7,881 nucleotides of DNA. It comes from an uncultured Akkermansia sp. Its GTDB lineage: Bacteria; Verrucomicrobiota; Verrucomicrobiia; Verrucomicrobiales; Akkermansiaceae. The first letter of the stretch is position 1; the number at the start of each line of letters is the position of its first letter. The notes beneath the pieces are model-generated. The model was not told where the DNA came from and made no database searches. It worked only from the letters and a program-made list of their open reading frames with translations. Below, in pieces: positions 1-5,862 of the stretch. The stretch is taken from assembly GCA_947585525.1 (NCBI GenBank), contig CANPXA010000077.1, forward strand, positions 1 to 7,881, in the 5' to 3' direction. The position numbers and the translations under genes are program-made.

Positions 1-4
1 TTGT

Positions 5-26
5 CATCTCGCTGGCTTACCTCCTT
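5..26 (-). promoter_or_regulatory. Possible ribosome binding site and ATG of a gene leaving the window to the left
   Basis: On the minus strand an AAGGAGGT sequence (19-26), an eight-base match to the anti-Shine-Dalgarno consensus, is followed after 11 nt by ATG at 7-5 and then ACA. If real, a minus-strand gene starts here and only its first two codons are visible. The spacing is longer than the usual 5-9 nt and I find no convincing promoter just upstream, so a chance match is quite possible. The plus strand also has a short open frame from the window edge to a TGA at 51-53 that could equally be the tail of a plus-strand gene. Confidence 0.25.
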
Positions 27-119
27 CATCCAGAGGAAACGCATGGGGCATGAATCGGATGAGATCAGGGAAAATTGTCTTGGGTCACGTGTGAGGCACC
101 TATGGGGCGGCGCCGAGTC

Positions 120-192
120 AAGATGGCATTGCGTAACTCCGGACGCTTATCCAAATCGTAAATAGGCAAACGCATTTTCTAATGCGTTTGCC
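120..192. repeat. Partial intergenic repeat unit (inverted block C, heptamers D, hairpin E)
   Basis: Bases 120-152 are a diverged inverted copy of the block C seen at 7670-7727: both share, in order, the cores GACGGCAT/GATGGCAT, GCGTAA and TCCGGACGC. They are followed by an AAATCGTAAAT heptamer stretch and then the 28-base hairpin E at 165-192. The unit overlaps the last codons and stop of the ankyrin gene. From 27 to 119 I see no gene or repeat. Confidence 0.75.
165..192. repeat. Hairpin repeat E, copy 1 (A:T variant)
   Basis: A perfect 12-bp inverted repeat, GGCAAACGCATT, with loop TTCT and the exact reverse complement. The right arm (181-192) is coding: read on the minus strand it gives the last ankyrin-protein residues and ends in its TAG stop (181-179). 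No T-run follows on either strand, so it is not a classical intrinsic terminator, although it could protect a 3' end. Confidence 0.9.
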
Positions 193-658
193 CCGGTGGA
201 GTGAGGAGCTGAACGAGTTGAGGGAGCGTCGCAAGTTCCACCGCCAACTTTCCTCGGGCATTGCGGAGGGAACGATCAGCTCCGGCGGTCAGGAGCATCT
301 CGACGATGGAGGTGTAGCCGTACGAGGCGGCGAGGTGCAGAGGCAGCTCGCCATACGGGTTGCGAGCATTGGGATCAGCCCCTACGGCGAGCAGCAATTC
401 AATGAGCTGCTCATCCGGTTCCACTCCCGCTGTGCGTAGCTCCGGTGAAAAATCAATCTCATCCTGCAACAACAAGGTAGCAGCGCGACGCAGATCCTCA
501 GGGTCCCCTCCGTGCTCCAATTCCTTGAGAAATTCCTGCACCGGCTCATCAAATTCATCCGGATCAAGAGCCTCCGCCATGATCTGCAAATCCTCCGTCG
601 TTACCTGCGGACGCTCCTCCGCATGGATCTGTACGCTGTTCCATCCGTTCTCCATCAT
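179..658 (-). CDS. Small cytoplasmic ankyrin-repeat protein
   Basis: 159-residue protein without signal peptide or membrane segment, so probably cytoplasmic. Residues 22-66 are acidic and helix-prone (several DPDE/EDL-like stretches). Residues 82-101 form the end of an ankyrin repeat (ELLLAVGADPNARN), 102-134 a full repeat (GELPLHLAASYGYTSIVEMLLTAGADRSLRN core), and 135-152 a degenerate capping repeat. Ankyrin repeats bind proteins; no partner can be named from sequence. I start at ATG 656-658, because a TGGTCA-17-TATGAT promoter lies 9 nt upstream. A longer form from GTG 674-676 (165 residues) has AAGGGGAGG just ahead of it, but that motif sits in the promoter spacer and the GTG itself would precede transcription. 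The final residues GQTH and the stop are encoded by hairpin repeat E, so the original C-terminus may have been replaced. It is separated from the helicase operon by 374 bp of repeats and appears monocistronic. Confidence 0.85.
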   Translation of the reverse strand: MMENGWNSVQIHAEERPQVTTEDLQIMAEALDPDEFDEPVQEFLKELEHGGDPEDLRRAATLLLQDEIDFSPELRTAGVEPDEQLIELLLAVGADPNARNPYGELPLHLAASYGYTSIVEMLLTAGADRSLRNARGKLAVELATLPQLVQLLTPPGQTH

Positions 659-667
659 ATCGCCCTT

Positions 668-696
668 ATCATACACGATTCCCCTCCCCTTGACCA
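668..696 (-). promoter_or_regulatory. Promoter of the ankyrin gene
   Basis: On the minus strand: -35 TGGTCA (691-696, 4 of 6 to consensus), a 17-nt spacer, -10 TATGAT (668-673, 5 of 6). Nine bases separate the -10 box from the ATG at 658, so the transcript would carry almost no leader. The purine-rich AGGGGAGGGG that resembles a ribosome binding site lies inside the spacer and would not be in the mRNA. This is inferred from sequence only. Confidence 0.5.
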
Positions 697-714
697 GCCG
701 GAAAAAATATGACG

Positions 715-950
715 GGGCGAGCGGAGCTCGCCTATTTACGAATTACGAATTACGATTTACGATTTGAATTTTAGCGCGCTTGCGCGCGGGTTATGCGGAG
801 CGATAGCGGAGGTGGAGGGCAAAACAAAAGCCGTTACTGTAAGGAAAGCGGCTGGAATTACGCCATGCCGTCTTGCAGACTCTGCTTAAATAAATCGTAC
901 GTCGTAAATCGTAAATCGTACATAGCAACCGCATTTTCTAATGCGGTTGC
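715..950. repeat. Full composite intergenic repeat unit 1 (F-A-B-C-D-E)
   Basis: Modules in order: palindrome F at 716-732 (GGCGAGC, loop GGA, GCTCGCC); heptamers A at 734-765 (units ATTTACG and AATTACG); GC-rich block B at about 766-810 (TTTTAGCGCGC, then GCGGAGCGATAGCG); block C at about 838-885 (AAGGAAAGCGGCTGGAATTACGC start, ATGCCGTCTTGC end); heptamers D at 891-923 (CGTAAAT/CGTACAT); hairpin E at 925-950. Modules A to E recur in the same order at 7579-7780. No protein motif is visible in any frame, so it looks like a non-autonomous repeat rather than a gene. Confidence 0.85.
925..950. repeat. Hairpin repeat E, copy 2 (C:G variant)
   Basis: A perfect 11-bp inverted repeat, GCAACCGCATT, loop TTCT, then AATGCGGTTGC. 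Compared with copies 1 and 5, one A:T stem pair is C:G here on both arms. Confidence 0.9.
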
Positions 951-1022
951 CCTGCCGTCTCTCCAGCTTTGCTTCCATCGTCCATCGTCCATGGGCAACC
1001 GCATTAGAAAATGCGTTTGCCC
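951..1022. repeat. Second, shorter repeat unit (C end, D, inverted hairpin E)
   Basis: Directly after the full unit, a C-like stretch (TGCCGTCTCTCC then GCTTTGCTTC) leads into CGTCCAT heptamers (about 976-992) and a hairpin E in inverted orientation (993-1022, loop AGAA instead of TTCT). This hairpin arm pair has a C/T mismatch: the left arm is the CAACC variant and the right arm the partner of the CAAAC variant. It sits 10 nt beyond the helicase stop codon. Confidence 0.75.
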
Positions 1023-1032
1023 GGGCGGCTCA

Positions 1033-3036
1033 TCAAGCTTCGCCGAGCTCGTAAAGTTCCGGTGGCAGGGAAGTGAGAAATTGGGAGGGGGGTGAGAAGT
1101 GAGAGTCCGTACTGTGACCGTTGTAGCGTGGGTAGCTGAGGAAGAGGAGGTCCTGAGCCCGGGTGACGGCGACGTAGAAGAGGCGGTTCTCCTCCTCCAT
1201 CTCGCGGGAGTCGCCGCTTTGGATGGTGCGGTAGTGGGGGAACATTCCCTCGCCGAGGAAGATGATAAAGACCGCTTTCCACTCGAGTCCTTTAGCCTGG
1301 TGGATGGTGCTGAGGGTGACGCAATCGGAAGATTCGGTCACCTCGTCGCGATCCGCTTCGCTGAGGAGGGCTACCTGGGTGAGGAAGTCATCCAATCCAT
1401 CGGCATCTGACATGGAGCGCGAAAGCTGTTCGATGTCCTCCAGACGTTCCTCGTAGTTTTCGTAGCGGGTCGAGAAGGATGATTCCACGTCCTGAAGCAC
1501 GCGGGTAATCATCTCCGCCGGGGTGAGTTCATGGTCGGCAGGACGCAGGGAGGTCATGGTGGCGAGAAAAGAGAGCCAATCCACCTGTGCCGCCGCAGGA
1601 ACTTTTACGCCGCCGCCGCCGCCGCGCGTCATCACGCCCGTGTAGTCGCGCAGAGGTTCGCCGGGGTGTCCGTTCTCGTAGATTTCCAGCTCATGGAGCC
1701 ACGCCTGCCACATCTTGTTGGCGCCGGCTTCGCCGACGCGGGGGAGCATCGCAGCGATGCGGCGAAAAGCCATTTCATCATGCGGGTTGGAGAGGAGACG
1801 AAGGTAGGCGATGATGTCCTTGACGTGGGCTTGCTCAAAGAAGCGCAAACCGCTGGTGACGCGGAAGGGGATGTGGCGGCGCGTGAGTTCCATCTGGACG
1901 TCGAGGCAGTGAAAGTGCGCACGGTAGAGCACGGCGATGTCGCTGCCGTTCATTCCGCCGTCGATGAGTTGCTCGATGGTGTGCGCCACAAACTGCGCCT
2001 CGATCCGGTTGTCCGGTGCGGGGATAATCAGGGGAAGAGATTTGCCGGCGGGGCGGCTCGGACGGAGATTTTTGACGTAGCGGCGCTCGTTACGGGCGAT
2101 GGCGGCGTTGGAGATGTCCAGGATGGCGGGGACGCTGCGGTAATTGGTCTCAATTTTGTAGATGACGGCGCCGGGAAAGTGGGCGGAGAATTCGAAGATG
2201 TGTTCCACCTGTGCTCCGCGCCAGGAATAGATGCTCTGTGCGTCGTCCCCGACAGCCATGAGTCCGGTGCGCGTCCCGCCGCAGAGCTGCTTGATGATGC
2301 TGTCTTGCAGGGCATTGGTGTCCTGGTATTCGTCCACGAGGACGTGCAGGAAACGTTCGCGGTAGAGCTCCTGCACGGCGGCGTGTTCCTGCAGGAGCTT
2401 GAGGGTGTTGACGAGCAAGTCGTCGAAATCCATCGCGTTGGCATCGCGCTTGCGAGCTGTGTAGTCCTCGAGGATTCGGGAGATGGTTTCCTCATGCTTG
2501 AGGAGGTGGGGAGCTTCCTCGCTCAGAGTTTGGTGGAGCGAACGCATGGTGTTCACTGCAAGGCTGTGCAGATTGAGGAGGACATCTCCCTTTGGAAAGG
2601 CGAGGGTCTTGTTGAGTTTTCCGACGTGTTTCTTGACGAGACTGCGGACGAGAGCTTTCTGGTCATCCGTGTCCATGATGCTGAAGCCGGGACGGTAGCC
2701 GAGCAGCTCGGCATGGCGGCGCAAGATGCGGTTGGCGATGGAGTGAAAAGTGCCGCCCCATATCTCGCCTGCTTCCGCTCCAATGAGGTTGTGCACCCGT
2801 TCCAGCATCTCTCTCGCAGCCTTGTTGGTGAAGGTGAGCAGAAGCACACGCCATCCCGGAACTCCTTGCGAGAGCAGCCACGCCACACGGTACGTGAGGG
2901 TACGGGTCTTGCCGCTGCCCGCCCCGGCGATGACGAGCGAGAAGCGCGCGTCTGAGGTGACGGCGGCGAGCTGTTGCTCATTGAGCTCTGCCGCGAAATC
3001 GGGGACGGAGGAGAGAGCTGACCGGGAAGGCATCAT
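1033..3036 (-). CDS. UvrD/PcrA/Rep-type superfamily 1A DNA helicase
   Basis: 667-residue ATP-dependent 3'-5' DNA helicase of the UvrD/PcrA/Rep family, expected to unwind DNA in repair or replication restart. All core motifs are intact: Q motif LNEQQLAAV (18-26), Walker A AGAGSGKT (37-44), Ia LLLTFTNKAA (65-74), GTFHS (95-99), Walker B VDEYQDTN (234-241), III GDDAQSIYSWRGA (263-275), IV ETNYRS (296-301), V TLSTIHQAKGLEW (574-586), VI ENRLFYVAVTRAQ (616-628). Only about 40 residues follow motif VI, so the C-terminal extension of typical UvrD/PcrA is missing. A RGGGGG run (471-476) lies in the 2B region. I start at the ATG 7 nt after the OmpA stop. An upstream ATG at 3156 would add 40 residues lying wholly over the OmpA domain of the previous gene and before the Q motif, so I reject it. 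No Shine-Dalgarno is near, so translation is probably coupled to the gene ahead. Third gene of the operon. Confidence 0.93.
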   Translation of the reverse strand: MMPSRSALSSVPDFAAELNEQQLAAVTSDARFSLVIAGAGSGKTRTLTYRVAWLLSQGVPGWRVLLLTFTNKAAREMLERVHNLIGAEAGEIWGGTFHSIANRILRRHAELLGYRPGFSIMDTDDQKALVRSLVKKHVGKLNKTLAFPKGDVLLNLHSLAVNTMRSLHQTLSEEAPHLLKHEETISRILEDYTARKRDANAMDFDDLLVNTLKLLQEHAAVQELYRERFLHVLVDEYQDTNALQDSIIKQLCGGTRTGLMAVGDDAQSIYSWRGAQVEHIFEFSAHFPGAVIYKIETNYRSVPAILDISNAAIARNERRYVKNLRPSRPAGKSLPLIIPAPDNRIEAQFVAHTIEQLIDGGMNGSDIAVLYRAHFHCLDVQMELTRRHIPFRVTSGLRFFEQAHVKDIIAYLRLLSNPHDEMAFRRIAAMLPRVGEAGANKMWQAWLHELEIYENGHPGEPLRDYTGVMTRGGGGGVKVPAAAQVDWLSFLATMTSLRPADHELTPAEMITRVLQDVESSFSTRYENYEERLEDIEQLSRSMSDADGLDDFLTQVALLSEADRDEVTESSDCVTLSTIHQAKGLEWKAVFIIFLGEGMFPHYRTIQSGDSREMEEENRLFYVAVTRAQDLLFLSYPRYNGHSTDSHFSPPSQFLTSLPPELYELGEA

Positions 3037-3043
3037 CTTGGAA

Positions 3044-4369
3044 TCAAAAATCGAGGTACACCTCAGCACGGCGGTTTTCACCGCGGATCGTGCTGATGGT
3101 TTGCCGGGAGTCACCGGTGCGGTAGGAACGGAGAGGCTGTCTTTTGCCGAGCCCACGTGTGGTGATACGCTCAGCCGCCACGCCTTGCGCCACGAGCGCG
3201 TCGCGCACAGCTGCCGCGCGACGTTCGGAGAGATCCTGGTTGTAGGCGGAGGAGCCTATGTCATCCGTGTGACCGGAGATGTTGATGTTTCCCTCACGAG
3301 AGGTGAGCAGGTTGGCTACGATTTTGAGTTGCTTGAGAGAACGGGGGCTCAGGGTGGCATCGTCAAAGGCGAAGTAGAGCACGAGTGAGTCGCCTCCCTG
3401 CGGGTTCTTGACGATGGGAAAGTACACGCCGCCTTCCGCTTGCGCGCTTTCTTCATAGCGGTTGAGCATATCGTCCAACGCGACGGCTTTAATCAACCAT
3501 CCCCGCTGCGCATCGTGCGTCATTTCGATGCCCACGTTGCGAGATTTCTCGGAGCCGTTCCTGGGGGAGAGGTACACGAGGAAGCCGGCGTTTGCTCCCT
3601 TGCTGAACATATTGCGCAGGGGAAGACGGTTCCGCAGGACAAAGTCGCCCTCTTCAAACACCATGCACAGCCCCGCGAGAGTGGCATCCGTCACATCTCC
3701 TCCCGCCGTGAGCCGGCGTGCGGTCTCCATATCGCCGTGTTTGAGCGCCTCCACAAAGCCCTCCACGACGGAGAGGGAATCACTCTCGGAGGTTACGCGT
3801 GTTTTGTCTGCCGGAACTTCTTTTGCCTGTTGGACGGAGGGGGCTTTTCCCTCGGTGGGGGCGGAGATGCTCAGGACGATGTCCTCTCCTCCGCCGTCTG
3901 CCGTGGAGATGCGGTAGCGAGTTTCCTTGGTTCTCGCCTGCTCATCGAGAATATTGCCCACTTCCTGCACTTGCAGCGGAACATCGCCCTTCTTGCTGCG
4001 CCAGTCGTTCAGCCGAGTGACCGTCTCTTGTGAGATGACGCCTTGCTGCACGAGTTCGTTGAGGACCGTGGCTCTCTGCGGCGCCGGCAGCTCGAAGGCC
4101 TGCGTCACTCGGAGGGCTGTGGCGTGCTCCGCAGAATGAGGACGCACGGCGGGAGAAGCCGGCGCGGGGGGCGCAACGGGTGGCGTCTGCTCCGCGGGCG
4201 GGGGCGGAAGTTCCCGTGCGGGCTCAGGAACGGGGGCGGCCTGTTCTGCGGTCGGAGGGACGACCGGTTCCGTCTGTTTGAGCGCTTCCTTGCCGCGGTA
4301 CAACCCGGTGATGCCGGCTGCAAAGAGCAGCAGGATGAGAAGCATGATAAAAAGATGGTGGCTCTTCAT
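3044..4369 (-). CDS. Membrane-anchored OmpA/MotB-domain peptidoglycan-binding protein
   Basis: 441 residues. Residues 5-23 are a hydrophobic signal-anchor without an obvious cleavage or lipobox site. Residues 35-76 are proline/alanine-rich, a likely periplasmic spacer. Residues 85-300 are an unrecognised middle region; 198-300 resembles small alpha/beta accessory domains in general shape only. Residues 328-441 are an OmpA C-terminal domain: YFAFDDATL strand, SGHTDD (365-370), and NQDLSERRAAAV with the conserved N-x-x-L-S-x-x-R-A pattern (N377, L380, S381, R384, A385), followed by GLGKRQP and the terminal NRRAEVYLDF. D369 and R384 match the residues that hold diaminopimelate in this family, so binding of peptidoglycan is likely. 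The ATG overlaps the M23 stop in ATGA, so start and coupling are clear. A longer frame from 4606 lies over the peptidase gene and has an arginine/proline-rich shadow-like N-terminus; rejected. Confidence 0.88.
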   Translation of the reverse strand: MKSHHLFIMLLILLLFAAGITGLYRGKEALKQTEPVVPPTAEQAAPVPEPARELPPPPAEQTPPVAPPAPASPAVRPHSAEHATALRVTQAFELPAPQRATVLNELVQQGVISQETVTRLNDWRSKKGDVPLQVQEVGNILDEQARTKETRYRISTADGGGEDIVLSISAPTEGKAPSVQQAKEVPADKTRVTSESDSLSVVEGFVEALKHGDMETARRLTAGGDVTDATLAGLCMVFEEGDFVLRNRLPLRNMFSKGANAGFLVYLSPRNGSEKSRNVGIEMTHDAQRGWLIKAVALDDMLNRYEESAQAEGGVYFPIVKNPQGGDSLVLYFAFDDATLSPRSLKQLKIVANLLTSREGNINISGHTDDIGSSAYNQDLSERRAAAVRDALVAQGVAAERITTRGLGKRQPLRSYRTGDSRQTISTIRGENRRAEVYLDF

Positions 4370-5232
4370 GGTGTCAGAAATTGTGAAGGGGAAACATGGA
4401 GGACGCCGGGCTCGTCGGGAGCGGGGCGAGCGGTGGGCTGACGGGAGTTCCGCTCGTGCCCGGCCGCCTCGCGGACGCGCAACATACGAGCCTCGCTGTA
4501 AGCATCCGGGAAGTCCGGAGCCGGGTACTTGCGGAGCAATTCTTCGGGGTTCATGCGGTTCATGGTGCCGGTCGGATGGTAGCCGGGCATACCGGCCTCC
4601 GTGCACAGAGAAGGAATAGCTTCAAAATGCAAATGCGCCAAGTAGCGTCCGTCCGCCGTGCCGATACGTCCCAGCCGCTGCCCACGCGCCACGTATTGCC
4701 CGACCCTCACGTCACGCTGCCGGAGGTGTGCGTAGAGGGTCTGCACATAGCCGTCTTCTCCGGGCAGGCGATGCAGCAGCACCACCACATTCCCCCATTC
4801 GGGCGTGGGACGTCCGGAGTACACGACAAGTCCTCGCCCGGCTGCACAGACGGGTTCTCCGAGATCGGTGTTTTCTCCGCCGATGCCGTTGATATCCTTT
4901 CCGGTGTGGTGTCCGCGGCGGGTGGCATTCAGGGCGCCGAAGCCTTGAGCGTCGTACATCATGGCTCCGCTCGGCGAACCGCACGGCCACTGAAACCCAT
5001 CTATTTCCGGTGCGGCAACCAACTCCTCCGGACGCAATAAAATCAGGCCTCCCAGGATCTGAGCGGGCATGACGCTCGATGCCTCCGCCTCACGGTAAAA
5101 GGATGCGGTGATCCTCTCTTTCCTCTCCCCCGCCTTCCTGCTCCCCAGCCACACTAATCCCAACACACCCACCCCCGCAAGCACGTAAAACAACTTGCGG
5201 TAAATACTTGCCTTGCCTGCGCGTTCCCTCAT
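4366..5232 (-). CDS. Membrane-anchored M23 (LytM-type) metallopeptidase
   Basis: 288 residues from ATG 5230-5232. A short basic N-terminus is followed by one membrane segment (FYVLAGVGVLGLVWLG, about 15-30), so the catalytic part should face the periplasm. The M23 domain has the zinc-site HxxxD (H109, D113 in HHTGKDING), YAHL (H169) and HLHFE (H200, H202). All expected ligand/catalytic residues are present, which suggests an active peptidoglycan endopeptidase rather than a degenerate EnvC/NlpD-like activator, although the latter role cannot be excluded. A C-terminal tail of about 70 residues is low in recognisable motifs. An alternative start at ATG 5263-5265 adds 11 residues but lacks a ribosome binding site and overlaps the predicted -35 box. 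First gene of the operon; its stop overlaps the OmpA start by 4 nt (ATGA). Joint production with a peptidoglycan-binding partner suggests a wall remodelling role. Confidence 0.88.
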   Translation of the reverse strand: MRERAGKASIYRKLFYVLAGVGVLGLVWLGSRKAGERKERITASFYREAEASSVMPAQILGGLILLRPEELVAAPEIDGFQWPCGSPSGAMMYDAQGFGALNATRRGHHTGKDINGIGGENTDLGEPVCAAGRGLVVYSGRPTPEWGNVVVLLHRLPGEDGYVQTLYAHLRQRDVRVGQYVARGQRLGRIGTADGRYLAHLHFEAIPSLCTEAGMPGYHPTGTMNRMNPEELLRKYPAPDFPDAYSEARMLRVREAAGHERNSRQPTARPAPDEPGVLHVSPSQFLTP

Positions 5233-5240
5233 TCGCCCCC

Positions 5241-5269
5241 ATGGTATCTGAAAGCGTCCCGCCATTCAA
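5241..5269 (-). promoter_or_regulatory. Weak candidate promoter for the M23-OmpA-helicase operon
   Basis: On the minus strand: TTGAAT (5264-5269, 4 of 6), 17-nt spacer, TACCAT (5241-5246, 4 of 6). The ATG at 5232 follows after exactly 8 nt, the same spacing as at the symporter gene. An alternative -10, TAGACT at 5269-5274, has only a poor -35 (TTTTCA at 18 nt). Neither is strong alone; the shared geometry raises the first. Confidence 0.35.
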
Positions 5270-5282
5270 GTCTAAACCAAAA

Positions 5283-5588
5283 CAAACGCCATTGAAAATG
5301 CGTCCGACATGATCATGGACGATGGACGGGGGCGAGCGGAGCTCGCCTATTTACGAATTACGAATTACGAATTACGAATTATTTAAGCAAAGCAAGAAAG
5401 ACGGCATAGCGTAACCAACAACCTTTCGAACCAACAACAGCCTATGATTTTACCCACCACCAATGCTTACGCCTTGCATAGCCCGCGCCGACGGCGCGCG
5501 AATTTTAGCGCGCCATGCGCGTTTTTGCGGAGCGAGAGCGCAGTAGAATTTCTAAAACAATGCGGAGTGTTACGAGGAAAGCGTTAGC
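5283..5588. repeat. Scrambled composite repeat region
   Basis: Modules, in order: a decayed inverted hairpin E (5283-5303, CAAACGC..ATTGAAAATGCGT); inverted D heptamers (ATGGACG twice, about 5313-5328); palindrome F (5331-5347, identical to 716-732); heptamers A (5349-5380, four TTACGAA-type units); inverted C (about 5385-5420, GACGGCATAGCGTAA core); an unassigned stretch 5421-5481; block B (about 5482-5550, TTTTAGCGCGCC, GCGGAGCGAGAGCG); start of C (about 5566-5588, TTACGAGGAAAGCGTTAGC). It fills the gap between the operon promoter and the tRNA terminator. No open frame here resembles a protein. Confidence 0.75.
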
Positions 5589-5620
5589 AAAAAAATGGCA
5601 CGGTCAACGAACGCCGTGCC
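5589..5620 (-). terminator. Intrinsic terminator of tRNA-His
   Basis: On the minus strand, GGCACGG pairs with CCGTGCC (7 bp, 10-nt loop) at 5597-5620, followed by A and a run of seven T (5595-5589). It lies 13 nt past the 3' end of the tRNA gene and is oriented with it. It shields the M23 operon from tRNA transcription. Confidence 0.88.
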
Positions 5621-5633
5621 AAGTGGATGGAAG

Positions 5634-5706
5634 GGTGGCCAGTGGGGCTCGAACCCACAACTCCCAGAACCACAATCTAGTGCTCTACCATTGAACTATG
5701 GCCACC
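5634..5706 (-). tRNA. tRNA-His (anticodon GTG)
   Basis: Complete cloverleaf on the minus strand: acceptor GTGGCCA/TGGCCAC; D arm GTTC/GAGC with AATGGTA loop; anticodon arm CTAGA/TCTGG with loop TTGTGGT, anticodon GTG at 5673-5671; T arm GTGGG/CCCAC with TTCGAGC loop. The G at 5706 opposite C at 5634 is the extra G-1:C73 pair that marks histidine tRNAs for HisRS. The 3' CCA is not encoded (CTT follows C73), so it must be added by tRNA nucleotidyltransferase. It stands alone with its own promoter and terminator. Confidence 0.97.
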
Positions 5707-5741
5707 ACGTGTGTTGCACCTGCAGAGACAGGCGTGAGCGA

Positions 5742-5770
5742 AGTTTACAGGCAAACGGACGCAATGGCAA
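5742..5770 (-). promoter_or_regulatory. Promoter of tRNA-His
   Basis: On the minus strand: TTGCCA (5765-5770, 5 of 6 to -35), 17-nt spacer, TAAACT (5742-5747, 4 of 6 to -10). Transcription would begin near 5735, about 30 nt before the mature tRNA 5' end, which is a normal leader length for RNase P processing. Between 5771 and 5862 I see no feature. Confidence 0.6.
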
Positions 5771-5862
5771 GTCTAAAAATACGAAAAATTATCAAACCCC
5801 TGTGCAAAACCATGTTGCCTACCAGTTCCCTGCCACACGTGTCCCAGCGAGGAGCGTGCTAA

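Noticed and set aside
734..923. CRISPR-like array
   Set aside because: The unit is 7 bp and directly tandem with no spacers; there are no cas genes.
993..1022. Intrinsic terminator for the helicase operon
   Set aside because: The stem is strong but no T-run follows on the minus strand, and the same hairpin occurs in non-terminal places.
715..1022. Insertion sequence
   Set aside because: No transposase-like open frame and no clear target-site duplication; the modules are short and shuffled.
1531..2955. 474-codon plus-strand open frame opposite the helicase
   Set aside because: It lies wholly antisense to a helicase gene with all motifs intact, contains no recognisable domain, and is expected from GC-rich coding DNA read on the other strand.
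3034..3156. N-terminal extension of the helicase from ATG 3156
   Set aside because: It runs over the conserved OmpA domain end of the upstream gene, and the extra 40 residues precede the Q motif without family counterpart.
4370..4606. 79-residue N-terminal extension of the OmpA-like protein
   Set aside because: Arginine- and proline-rich shadow of the M23 frame; the ATGA overlap with a signal-anchor directly after the ATG is a far better start.
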